64,000 bases of DNA from Cohnella candidum (GTDB taxonomy: Bacteria > Bacillota > Bacilli > Paenibacillales > Paenibacillaceae): positions 3,473,001 to 3,537,000 of the forward strand of contig NZ_CP033433.1 in assembly GCF_003713065.1 (NCBI RefSeq), in the 5' to 3' direction. Shown here in pieces: positions 51,201-59,133 of the stretch. Both the position numbers and the translations under genes were made by a program. Under the pieces are notes generated by a model. That model was not told where the DNA came from and did not search any database. It worked only from the letters and a program-made list of their open reading frames with translations. How positions within the stretch are numbered: the first letter of the stretch is position 1; each line of letters opens with the position of its first letter.

Positions 51201-51395
51201 ATTGACGAACCCCCTGCTGCCGAAATCCCAGCCGCTTAGATCCAAAACGCCGTGCGAAGCCTCCGGGGCCGACCGGTTCGGCACCGTGTAACCGTAAATC
51301 CCTATCAATAACAAAATCGAAATCAGCGGTATCAGCGTTAACCCTAACGCCCGGGAGCCGATAAGCCCCCCATTTCTCCAGCTCAAGCTCCCCAC
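48282..51395 (-). CDS. Hybrid sensor with two histidine-kinase cores (7TMR-DISM, HisKA/HATPase, receiver, LytS-type kinase)
   Basis: A 1037-residue membrane protein. Order: N-terminal helix (LGLTLIPLISILLLIGIYGY); an extracellular 7TMR-DISM-type sensory domain (about 40-195); about seven membrane helices (about 205-400); HisKA with phosphoacceptor His in NTSHELKTPLHG; HATPase (NAIKHTKSGW, DTGIGIP, GMGLGLYISRRLVE); receiver (VLIVDDEASN, Asp in LMILDVMMPEMSG, FIAKPFD). A second, LytS/YesM-type kinase core at the C-terminus has QIKPHFLYNAISS and FVENAIRHGLFEKDG. Internal phosphorelay to the downstream SARP-like regulator is plausible. Start GTG 51395 after GGGAGGAACC. The sensed ligand is unknown; the DISM fold is jelly-roll-like. 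Confidence 0.9.
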   Translation of the reverse strand: MGSLSWRNGGLIGSRALGLTLIPLISILLLIGIYGYTVPNRSAPEASHGVLDLSGWDFGSRGFVNLDGEWTFYPNKLLSPDDFRSGGERGEEAITANIPNAWFGGSPPDRASGTPYGTYRLNVKLQESGASYGIRVNNINRAHRLFVNGFEIGNGGNPSGNPREFKAENKPYTTFFRAEGRELEIVLQVASDDPARIGGFEDLQFGTQADMARNDEILFAFEFFGLFILLLFGGHHLTIYVMRLKDKAYLYSGLYFLTFIVFIALDGDQLLLQLVPEFSYEWARKLYYIGGLSNFAVLGMFLHYLDGKLLSRRLLMALVAPLAAYIASVAALPHTMYSVVGNLPWIYSLLLVAFYFFRSVRLYAKQNGQLDRKESALLCGVLVSILSILLFGFFYSLGWVDTDFGRRIAFLAVITFMNTLLAFRLARAMNRTEQLTEQLIQRDKLKDEFLANTSHELKTPLHGIQNMASFLLDGRAGALTDKQRSELTLIQDTSTKLSALVNDLVDVVRLKHGDLQLAETVLDLRVAAQTAFQVLEFELAGKDVRWENRIMPGTFVRADENRVRQVLYNLIHNAIKHTKSGWIAIGAAVADGQVIVRVEDTGIGIPKESHEAIFGYFEQAERDLPKDGYTGMGLGLYISRRLVERMGGQIYVERSEPGQGTSMAFTLPPAEGIAFESAEGYAAASEERTGSVYPAELEIMDPSREYTVLIVDDEASNVRILLNLLGDEYNVLTAFSAKEAMRKLEDHPGIDLMILDVMMPEMSGIDLCRTVRETRSVLELPVLFATARDSLHDIELCFRAGGNDFIAKPFDPKTLAARVRTLLSMKKSMDLAVKNEMAFLQAQIKPHFLYNAISSIVSFCYTDGEKAAYLLSKLSRYLRMVFERDQKTLYVPLNTELELIEAYVEIEKARFGERLAYKLQADPELESVVIPSLTLQPFVENAIRHGLFEKDGNGTVTLTISDGNGYIRFDIADDGIGMADDILYRLRAGDRPDGAGIGVTNVRRRLAGIPGASVTVDSALERGTRVTVYMPKPDTAS

Positions 51396-51585
51396 CGGTT
51401 CCTCCCGTGATCATTTTCGCCAGCCTAACATCTTTCGCTCCCAAATTCCTCTCAAGCCATTATCACAAAATTTTCGACAGCCTGCCACGAGAAACTGCAG
51501 CCGCGCTCGGTTTGTGAGAATTTTGGGAGAACAACATCGTATGCTGGAAGAACAACAATCATAGGGGACGAAAGGGTGACGAAAT

Positions 51586-52968
51586 TTGAGGAAGAAAGCG
51601 GCAGGACTCGCGCTGCTGGCGGCTTTGTCTGTCGGACTGTTCGCCACGTCCGTTCCTGGCGCGAGCGCGGACTCGCAGCGGCAGCAAATCGAACAAGATG
51701 ACCCGAGAATCCAATATAACGGGACATTCACGCCGGTGAGCGGTTCGGAGTTCTCGAGCGGGAACATGAAGCAGTCCTTGACCGGCGGTACCATCTCGTT
51801 TCGGTTTGTCGGCAATTATCTGAAATTGGGGTTGGCGGCGAAATACAGCGCACCGATGGAGCCCAAGGTGCAAATTATCGTCGACGGGAATCCGACCACG
51901 GTGGACCTGGCCAATGGCGGCGTCATTCCATTCGAACTGGACAACCTGGGCGATAGGGTCGAAAACGAAAAAGGCGAAATGGTATATGTCCCTCATCAAG
52001 TTTTCATTGCGCCGGCGAACGTGACAGGATATAAGGACGTTGTCGCTCTGGACTATATCGTTTATGACAATTACTCCCCTTCGGCGAATCCGGATCATAG
52101 AACGACCAGGCAGGCAACGCCGGTCAGCGGCAAAGTGACGGGGACAGACCCGAATCAAGACGCGTTGACGTTCAGCAAATCCGCGGGCCCAGTGAACGGA
52201 ACGGCCGCGGTGAACGCCGACGGCAGCTGGACGTACGCGCCCGCGGCAGGTTTTACGGGTACGGACAGCTTTGGCGTCACGGCCTCGGATCCGTTTGGTT
52301 TGTCCGCGCAGACGACCGTGACCGTGGACGTTGCCAACATCGCGCCTATCGCCGCCGTGCCTTTCGTGGAAGCCGAAACGGGTCAAGGCGAGGCGGTTGC
52401 CGGCCAGGCGGGGGTCGTCGATGCCGGTGGAGACGCCTTAATTTATGCGAAGCTGAAAAGCCCCCTGTACGGCACGGTGGACGTCGACGAGGACGGCAGT
52501 TGGACCTATACTCCGCAAGCCGGATATTCGGGCGTCGATTATTTCTCCGTCAAAGCAGTCGACCCGTCCGGCGACATCGCCGAGCAGCTGTTCGTCGTGA
52601 CGGTCCATCCATCTGACAGCGGCGGCACCGTAACGCCCCTTACCGGCGAAGATATCGAGGACGGCACGATCGGCCTGGCAGATCTCGCCGACGACGTCAC
52701 GAAACGGCTTAGCGGCGGTACGGTGCTGACCGTCGTCCAAGATCAGCCGTTCGATGTCGCCGTCGCCGGCCACGATTCTTTGCAAAACGGTGCCGAATCG
52801 GACGGCGTAACGGTAACCAACACGGACGGGAGCGACGGCTATATCCGCCTCAGCGGCACGTTGACCGTGCCCGGCATCCGTACGGTGACCATTGACGGTG
52901 CCTCATTCGTATTCGACGTGACGGAGGCGCCTGCCGATTCGCCGATTTCCGTGACGTTCGATGAGTAG
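51586..52968 (+). CDS. Exported protein with jelly-roll domain, two cadherin-like repeats and a C-terminal DGTI module
   Basis: A 460-residue secreted protein. Signal peptide about 1-28 (LALLAALSVGLFATSVPGAS). A beta-rich domain (about 40-165, GTISFRFVGNYLKLGLAAKY) resembles the N-terminal jelly rolls of some esterases. Two ~90-residue VCBS/cadherin-like repeats follow (about 170-255 and 260-345), each with DGSWTYxPxAG. The C-terminal ~95-residue module starts at DIEDGTIGLADLADDV. It has no SLH domain. TTG start 51586 with AAAGGGTGA upstream. Its stop falls 13 bases before the probable start of the next gene, whose N-terminus carries the same module. Role in surface assembly or adhesion is inferred. 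Confidence 0.82.
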   Translation: MRKKAAGLALLAALSVGLFATSVPGASADSQRQQIEQDDPRIQYNGTFTPVSGSEFSSGNMKQSLTGGTISFRFVGNYLKLGLAAKYSAPMEPKVQIIVDGNPTTVDLANGGVIPFELDNLGDRVENEKGEMVYVPHQVFIAPANVTGYKDVVALDYIVYDNYSPSANPDHRTTRQATPVSGKVTGTDPNQDALTFSKSAGPVNGTAAVNADGSWTYAPAAGFTGTDSFGVTASDPFGLSAQTTVTVDVANIAPIAAVPFVEAETGQGEAVAGQAGVVDAGGDALIYAKLKSPLYGTVDVDEDGSWTYTPQAGYSGVDYFSVKAVDPSGDIAEQLFVVTVHPSDSGGTVTPLTGEDIEDGTIGLADLADDVTKRLSGGTVLTVVQDQPFDVAVAGHDSLQNGAESDGVTVTNTDGSDGYIRLSGTLTVPGIRTVTIDGASFVFDVTEAPADSPISVTFDE

Positions 52969-52981
52969 GAGGCGAAGAGAC

Positions 52982-55675
52982 GTGGTTGCGATGCGCCGCA
53001 TCGTCAGCGGAGCGCTTGCCGCGCTGCTGTGGCTCATGCCGCTTGCCTTGCTGGTGGAGGCTGCTAGCGGATCCGACATTAAGGACGGTACCATCGAGCG
53101 AGTCGATCTGGCTCCGGCAGTGCGGGATCGGCTCGCCGAAAGCGCCGTTCTGACGGTCGTCAAAGGCCTGCCTTTTACTGAAACCATTCCGGGTCTTGAT
53201 TTTCTGGAGTCGTCGTACGATTCTTCCGGCGTAACTTTAAGCAATATCGACTCAAACGACGGTTACGTGCAAGTTGCGGGTATGATCGCCGAGACGGGGT
53301 TGCAACGGATCGTGCTCGACGGGTTTCCATTCTTGTTCGATGCCGTCGACCCGCCAACGTCCGGCGCCGTCTCCTACGCAATTAGCGGGAGCGGCGGGAA
53401 GGAAGCGGACAAGCTGGTTTCGAATGCCGGTGACGCGTTCAAGACGGTGACGCTCTCCGTGTACGCCCCGGACACGTCGAGGCACTATCGGTACCGCGGC
53501 GTGGAACTCGCGGTTTTTGCGGAAACGCCGGGAGGTTCATATACGGCAATGCCCGGAAAACAGAAACGAGTGATCACGAACCGGACAACCTTGGAAATCG
53601 ATCTAGCGTCCGCTGACGATTACGAGGCAGGCAATACGTACAGGCTTGGCTATCGCGTGCTGTACAGCCTTGTCGGGGCTCACGGCTCCGAGATCCTTGC
53701 CGGCGACGCGGACAACGGCAAAGAGGGATGGCGGCTGCTCGAGGACAACGGAACTCTCTTCTCCTTCACCCGATCCGCCGCGCCGGCGTTGTCCTCGGAC
53801 GCGACGCTGAGCGGTCTCTCCGTCTCGGAAGGGAACCTGACGCCCGCCTTCAGCTCCGGCAGAAAGAGCTATTCGGTTACGGTCTCCGAATCCGTGTACG
53901 CCGTAGCCGTGACGCCGACGGTCGCCAGCGGCAAGGCAACGGTAACGGTTGACGGCAAAACTGTAGAATCCGGCGCCGCGGTCGACGTATCCCTCAAAAC
54001 CGACTCGTCTGTGACCTCCATTCCCATTACCGTTACGGCGGAGGACGGCACGACGAACGAATATTCGATTACGGTGACACGTTCGGCAACGGACACCGGC
54101 TCGGATCCGCCGCCGGAATCTTCCGACAATGCGGCGATCGCCCATCTGTCCGTTCATCCCGGCGCCCTGACTCCCGCTTTTGCGCCGGATGTGGAGAGCT
54201 ATACCGTACATGTGCCTTATACGGCCACGGAGATGACTATCGAAGCCTTGCCGTTCGAGCCGGATGCCTCCGTCACCGTTAACGGAAAGGCCAAGGTAGA
54301 TGCCGTGCAGCTGGCCGTCGGGGAAACTCCGATCTCCGTTGAAGTTATAGCCCCGGACGGCGAAACGAGGATGACATATCGGCTCGTCGTCACCCGGGAA
54401 GGTCCGCCTTCCACGACGAATTCGAATGATCGCATTACAGTTATTCCATCGAAGCCCGGAAGCTTGCCGCTCGAATTCTCGACCGCGGTAACCGAGCGTG
54501 GCGGACTGTCGTACTTGTCCGTCGATCCGGTTAAAGCCGCCGCGGCCATCGATGCCGCGCCGCAAGGAACGACAACGTTCCTGCTATCCGCTTCGGCGGT
54601 ATCCGCCGGCATCAATATTCCGGCTGCCGTCATTGACGCCGCGGAGAGAAAGGCGGGGGCCGATGCATCTTTCGTCGTTGCAACGCCGACCGGGACACTC
54701 AGATTGCCTGCCGGTCTGCTCTCCAAGCTGGCTGACGGGAACAACGGCGCCGCTATGACCGTCACCATCCGGACATCCGATGACGCGGCGGCGACGCAGG
54801 TTCGGAATGCCGCCCTCTCCGACGGAGTTCGGCTGATCTCGAGCCCGGTCCAATTCGAACTGGCCGTTCTGGACTCCGAAGGGGTTATGCATGCCGTCGA
54901 AGATACGAACGGCATTTATGTGGAGCGCACCTTGCAACTGGAAAGCCCGGCTGCTTCGGTCACGCAACTATCCATCTTTATGCTCGCCGATGACGGAAGG
55001 CTGGCCTATGTCCCCGCGACATTCGAACGCCATTCCGACGGCAGCGTAACGGCGCATGCGTATCGGGCGGGCTTTAGCACCTATGTGGCGGGCAGCAAAG
55101 AGGCGGCGTTCGGGGACCTGGCCGGTCACTGGTCGGCGGCCGCGGTTCACGGTCTTGCTTCTAAAGGCATCGTCTCCGGCCGCGGACCGTCCCGATTCCA
55201 GCCGGACGGCATCGTCACCAGAGCCGAATTCGGCTCGATCCTGGCCAGGGCACTGGGTTTGCAAGGCAACCCCTCCGGGCCGTCATATGCCGACATTTCG
55301 CCAACCAAATGGTATTACCGAGACATCCTCGCGCTCACACAAGCCGGAATCATGAGAGGCACGAATGGCCTCTTGCTGCTTGACAGTCCGCTGACGCGGG
55401 AAGAAATGGCGGCCATGACGGCACGAGCTATTCACTATGTGAAGCCTTCGCAGTCGGCAAGGCAGCCCGATCATCTTTACGCCTATAGGGACGCCGGAGC
55501 GATAAGCGGCTGGGCTAGGGAAGCCATGCAGGAGATGGTGTCCCTCGGCGTGATGAAGGGGAACGGGCAGGGTCTTCTCCGCCCGTCCAGCAAGGCGACA
55601 AGGGCGGAAGCGGCCGTCACCGTGCTTCAGATGCTGAAGACGCTCGGTTTTGCCGACGATCCCGCATCCAAATGA
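52982..55675 (+). CDS. SLH-anchored surface protein with N-terminal DGTI module and cadherin-like beta-sandwich repeats
   Basis: About 897 residues. Signal peptide VSGALAALLWLMPLALLVEA; a module (about 30-125) homologous to the C-terminus of the preceding protein (SDIKDGTIERVDLAPAVRDR); a beta domain (about 135-270); two cadherin-like beta-sandwich repeats (about 275-370 and 385-475; LSGLSVSEGNLTPAFSSG, then LSVHPGALTPAFAPDVESYT); a ~220-residue region; three SLH motifs (about 705-890) with VTRAEF, LTREEM and ATRAEA that bind pyruvylated wall polymer. I prefer GTG 52982, with TAGGAGG nine bases upstream, over ATG 52961. Co-transcribed with the preceding gene, followed by a terminator. It likely anchors a surface assembly. 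Confidence 0.88.
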   Translation: MVAMRRIVSGALAALLWLMPLALLVEAASGSDIKDGTIERVDLAPAVRDRLAESAVLTVVKGLPFTETIPGLDFLESSYDSSGVTLSNIDSNDGYVQVAGMIAETGLQRIVLDGFPFLFDAVDPPTSGAVSYAISGSGGKEADKLVSNAGDAFKTVTLSVYAPDTSRHYRYRGVELAVFAETPGGSYTAMPGKQKRVITNRTTLEIDLASADDYEAGNTYRLGYRVLYSLVGAHGSEILAGDADNGKEGWRLLEDNGTLFSFTRSAAPALSSDATLSGLSVSEGNLTPAFSSGRKSYSVTVSESVYAVAVTPTVASGKATVTVDGKTVESGAAVDVSLKTDSSVTSIPITVTAEDGTTNEYSITVTRSATDTGSDPPPESSDNAAIAHLSVHPGALTPAFAPDVESYTVHVPYTATEMTIEALPFEPDASVTVNGKAKVDAVQLAVGETPISVEVIAPDGETRMTYRLVVTREGPPSTTNSNDRITVIPSKPGSLPLEFSTAVTERGGLSYLSVDPVKAAAAIDAAPQGTTTFLLSASAVSAGINIPAAVIDAAERKAGADASFVVATPTGTLRLPAGLLSKLADGNNGAAMTVTIRTSDDAAATQVRNAALSDGVRLISSPVQFELAVLDSEGVMHAVEDTNGIYVERTLQLESPAASVTQLSIFMLADDGRLAYVPATFERHSDGSVTAHAYRAGFSTYVAGSKEAAFGDLAGHWSAAAVHGLASKGIVSGRGPSRFQPDGIVTRAEFGSILARALGLQGNPSGPSYADISPTKWYYRDILALTQAGIMRGTNGLLLLDSPLTREEMAAMTARAIHYVKPSQSARQPDHLYAYRDAGAISGWAREAMQEMVSLGVMKGNGQGLLRPSSKATRAEAAVTVLQMLKTLGFADDPASK

Positions 55676-55681
55676 ACGAAG

Positions 55682-55715
55682 AACAACCCGTCGAACTCAT
55701 CGACGGGTTGTTTGC
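55682..55715 (+). terminator. Terminator of the surface-protein operon
   Basis: Perfect 13-base stem AACAACCCGTCGA / TCGACGGGTTGTT (55682-55694 with 55700-55712), then TTTG, seven bases past the SLH-protein stop. It also separates the convergent permease gene ending at 55728. Confidence 0.85.
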
Positions 55716-55727
55716 TGGACAGACGGA

Positions 55728-56567
55728 TTACCCCTTATGCGCGCTGAAAGCTACGCCTTCGATAAAGCGCTTCTGGAAGATGAAAAAGAGAACGATCATC
55801 GGGATGACGGCCATGAAGGCTCCGGCCATCAAGATCGGATAATTCGTGCTGAACATGGAAACCAGCGTGGCCAGCCCGGAAGATAAAGTAAGCTTATCCG
55901 GCGAACTGTTGATGATAAGAGGCCATTGCAATTCGTTCCAAGACCACAGCAGTTGAATGATCACGATCGCCACCAAAGCGGATTTCACCAAAGGCAGCAT
56001 GATATATCGGAACGTCTGAAACGGATTGCAGCCGTCCAGGATCGCAGCTTCCTCCAACTCTTTGGAAATGCCGAGAAAAAATTGACGAAGCATGAACGTA
56101 GCGAACGGACTGACCAGCGAACAGATCCAGAGGGCGGTCACCGTATTGACCAATCCCCATTTGCTCATGAGCAAGTATTGCGGCGTGTAGAAGACGGGAT
56201 TCGGAACCATCATGACGGAGATGATGATGAAAAACAGGATCGATCTTCCCGGGAACCGGATTCTCGCGAAAGCGTAGGCCGCCATGGAGCTGAAAATGAC
56301 GGGAAATAAAGTCTTCATGAAGGCGGTAAACGCCGTATTCAAGTAATAGTGCTTAAAGTCCGATTTTTCGAATGCCTTCGCATAGCTGCTCCAATCCGGA
56401 TGGGAAGGAAATATTTTCACGGGGATTTGGGTGGCTTCCGTCACGGTTTTGAAAGACGTCAGAATCATCCACAGGAAAGGGACGATCATGACGATGGCCG
56501 CTGCGATGAGGATCAGGTGAATCGGCCAATTGGATTTGCCCGAACGGGTTGGCGCGCTGTTCGTCAT
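55728..56567 (-). CDS. Carbohydrate ABC transporter permease (MalG type), second locus
   Basis: A 279-residue CUT1 subunit with about six membrane helices (LILIAAAIVMIVPFLWMILT first) and the EAA loop ISKELEEAAILDGCNPFQTF. It follows the MalF-type gene by 13 bases. Part of the cluster SBP-MalF-MalG that is divergent from a Gfo/Idh/MocA oxidoreductase gene, suggesting import of a sugar or cyclitol that is then oxidised. No ATPase is encoded here. Confidence 0.92.
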   Translation of the reverse strand: MTNSAPTRSGKSNWPIHLILIAAAIVMIVPFLWMILTSFKTVTEATQIPVKIFPSHPDWSSYAKAFEKSDFKHYYLNTAFTAFMKTLFPVIFSSMAAYAFARIRFPGRSILFFIIISVMMVPNPVFYTPQYLLMSKWGLVNTVTALWICSLVSPFATFMLRQFFLGISKELEEAAILDGCNPFQTFRYIMLPLVKSALVAIVIIQLLWSWNELQWPLIINSSPDKLTLSSGLATLVSMFSTNYPILMAGAFMAVIPMIVLFFIFQKRFIEGVAFSAHKG

Positions 56568-56580
56568 TCTCTTCCCTCCC

Positions 56581-57450
56581 TTAGTCGTAGACGACCCATT
56601 TTTTCTGCAATGAGAACTGAATGCCCGTCAAAATCAAATTGATGACGAGCAGAACGTCCACGATGGCCGCTGCGTAGTTCTGGTCGTAATAGACGAACGC
56701 ATTTTGGTAATACGCATAGACGAGAGAACGCACGGCAGGCAGCGCTACGTTCGTTTTGCCGATCAGCAGGTAGATCGAATCGAAAATCTGGGTCGCTCCG
56801 ATCATCAGGATGACCGTCGTGAAGAAGAGCGTCGGCGTCAGCAAGGGCAAGGTGATGTAGCGGAACTTGCGGAACCGCACGGCCCCGTCGATTTCCGCGG
56901 CTTCGTACAGCGCCTTCGGAATGCCTTGCAAGCCTGCCAGAATGAGCAGCATGTTAAAGCCGATCGCTCCCCAGACCCCCACGATGACCAGCGCGAACAT
57001 GGCGAATCTCGAATCGGAAATCCAGGCGACATGCGTGCCGAGCAAATAGTTGATAAACCCGTAATCGCGGGCGAATAGCACGACCCAAACCATGGCTGCC
57101 GCGGCGGGCATCGTGACCTGGGGCAGGAAGAAAATGACGCGGTACGCGGATAACCCTCGAATCTTGGCATTCAACAGCACGGCGAAAAAAGTAGAGAAGA
57201 TCAGCGTCAGAGGAACGAATAAAACCACGTAATACATTGTGTTTCGCAGGTTACGCCAGAATTCTTTGTCGTGAAACAGCTTCTCGTAGTTGGCGAAACC
57301 GACCCAATGGTTGACGAGCCCGAAATTCTCGGATTTCAAAAAACTGAGGTAAATCGAATAGACGGCCGGCCAGCTCCAGAACAAGACCGTACCGAGCAAG
57401 GTAGGTGCAATCATGGCGTAAGCCCACATGTACCTGCTTCTCGAATTCAT
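56581..57450 (-). CDS. Carbohydrate ABC transporter permease (MalF type), second locus
   Basis: A 289-residue CUT1 subunit, six membrane helices (AMIAPTLLGTVLFWSWPAVY first) with EAA loop IPKALYEAAEIDGAVRFRKF. A stem-loop (57473-57500) separates it from the binding-protein gene upstream, as in the sucrose and xylan transporters in this window. Confidence 0.92.
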   Translation of the reverse strand: MNSRSRYMWAYAMIAPTLLGTVLFWSWPAVYSIYLSFLKSENFGLVNHWVGFANYEKLFHDKEFWRNLRNTMYYVVLFVPLTLIFSTFFAVLLNAKIRGLSAYRVIFFLPQVTMPAAAAMVWVVLFARDYGFINYLLGTHVAWISDSRFAMFALVIVGVWGAIGFNMLLILAGLQGIPKALYEAAEIDGAVRFRKFRYITLPLLTPTLFFTTVILMIGATQIFDSIYLLIGKTNVALPAVRSLVYAYYQNAFVYYDQNYAAAIVDVLLVINLILTGIQFSLQKKWVVYD

Positions 57451-57472
57451 AGCCTACCTCCCCGCATTCATT

Positions 57473-57500
57473 GAGGCATTCCGGAAACCCGGAATGCCTC
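57473..57500 (-). promoter_or_regulatory. Intercistronic stem-loop between binding-protein and permease genes
   Basis: Perfect 12-base arms GAGGCATTCCGG / CCGGAATGCCTC with loop AAAC in the 78-base gap after the binding-protein gene. There is no clear U-run in the minus-strand direction, so read-through with RNA stabilisation or partial termination is the likely role. Confidence 0.7.
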
Positions 57501-57528
57501 AGCCTTTTTATGCCAATCCGAAAATGCC

Positions 57529-58872
57529 TTATTTGTTGTCCGCGATCGCTTGGTTCATCATCGCAGCCACTTGTTTGGCGCCCTCTTCGATCGAGATATT
57601 GCCGCCCCACGCTTGCGCCATGATTTCCGATTCTTTCGGGAACCAGACCGGATAGGCTTTCGAGCCGGCCGGGTAAGGCATGGCGTCAGCCGCTTGATCG
57701 ATGAACACCTGCAGGTTCAGCTGCGGTTTGGATTTTACCCATGCGGCTTGCGTGTCCTTGAAGGCCGGGATCGCCGCGCCCATCTCCGCCGTGATTTCCG
57801 CCGCGCGTTTGGAGCCGAGGAATTTCAGGAACTGCCATGCTTCGTCTTTGTGTTTGCCGGAAGCCGACATCACGTTGCCGAGACCGTTGATGATGTTGCC
57901 GCGCTTCGCTTTACCTTTCGGTAGCGGTGCCCAGTTCCATTTGCCTTTGATGATGTCGCTGCCGTCGATGTCGGTCGTTCTCCAGTCGCCTTCGAAGATC
58001 ATCGCGACTTTGCCGGACTTGAACATTTCCGTAGCGTCCGTATCCGTCATCTGCTGATGGGACGGAGAGGCTTTGTCGAGGATCATTTGATAACGGGCCT
58101 TCAGCGCTTCGATCGATGCCGGATCGTCATAGCCGGACTTCGAACCGTCCGCGCTGATGACGGAACCGCCGTTCGCGAGCATGTCGTTCCAATAGCCCGT
58201 TTGCGTATCCATCTTGGCCGCGAAGCCATAGATTCCTTTATCCGGTTGGCTCAGTTGTTTCGCCACTTGCGCCAGCTTGGCGTAATCCCAAGTGTCGTCC
58301 GGATACGGAACGCCCGCTTTATCGAAAAGGTCTTTGTTGTAAGCCAGCCCGATCGTGTCGAAATCTTTCGGGATCGCATAGTTTTGGCCGTCCAGCGCGT
58401 AGATCGAACCCAGGTTCGCCGCATAGTTGTTCAGGTCGATCTCGCCGGCTTGCACTTTATCCGTGATGGGCTCGAGGAATTTGCCGGATGCGTACTTCAC
58501 GAACTGGCCGCTGTGCATCCAGAATACGTCCGGCAGCGTACCGGCCGGAGCGGCCGCGGACATCTTCGTCCAGTAATCCCCCCAAGGAATGACCTCGACT
58601 TTGACTTTGATGTTCGGGTTTTGAGCGGTGAATTCTTTGGCGATCGCTTCCATCGCCGGCTGCTGCAGTTGATCCCAAATCGTGTACGTCAGCGTGACGT
58701 CTTCTTTCGGCTTATCGGACGACTGGCTGGCCGGAGCGCTGGCCGAAGCGTCGCTTCCTTGCGATGCCGCTCCGCCGTCATTCGATTTGCTGCCGCCGCA
58801 GCCCGCCAATGCCAGCGCGGTAACCACCAGCAGGCTCATTGCGGAAATCCATGTTTTTTTGCGGAATGCCAC
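57529..58872 (-). CDS. Extracellular solute-binding lipoprotein of a CUT1 transporter, second locus
   Basis: About 447 residues. Signal peptide ISAMSLLVVTALALAGCGG with lipobox LAGC, a Ser/Ala-rich tether (about 25-52), and a family-1 binding domain (VTLTYTIWDQLQQPAMEAIA; VIPWGDYWTKMSAAAPAGTL; PDVFWMHSG). Start GTG 58872 with GAGGGGG about eight bases upstream; the frame is open to 58983. First gene of the transporter cluster. The sugar is not identifiable; the neighbouring oxidoreductase suggests an alcohol or lactone-forming sugar. Confidence 0.9.
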   Translation of the reverse strand: MAFRKKTWISAMSLLVVTALALAGCGGSKSNDGGAASQGSDASASAPASQSSDKPKEDVTLTYTIWDQLQQPAMEAIAKEFTAQNPNIKVKVEVIPWGDYWTKMSAAAPAGTLPDVFWMHSGQFVKYASGKFLEPITDKVQAGEIDLNNYAANLGSIYALDGQNYAIPKDFDTIGLAYNKDLFDKAGVPYPDDTWDYAKLAQVAKQLSQPDKGIYGFAAKMDTQTGYWNDMLANGGSVISADGSKSGYDDPASIEALKARYQMILDKASPSHQQMTDTDATEMFKSGKVAMIFEGDWRTTDIDGSDIIKGKWNWAPLPKGKAKRGNIINGLGNVMSASGKHKDEAWQFLKFLGSKRAAEITAEMGAAIPAFKDTQAAWVKSKPQLNLQVFIDQAADAMPYPAGSKAYPVWFPKESEIMAQAWGGNISIEEGAKQVAAMMNQAIADNK

Positions 58873-59133
58873 TGTATTTCCCCCTCGAGATGATGATAGA
58901 TAGGCAATGGCCCGAAAAAATTTGCGCACATTTCCTCGGATCCTGCCTGACAAGGTGTCCCTTGTGTTTTCATCATAAATCACGGGATTACGGGCACGAA
59001 ATGCCTCATTTTAAAGATTGAAACCCAAAAATTAAGATCGGCTATGCAAGATCTCGGCATCCGTTACATAATGTTTTTGAAGAAACGAATCAAATATATG
59101 CGCAATTATTTGCATTTAAGGAGATGGAATTTC

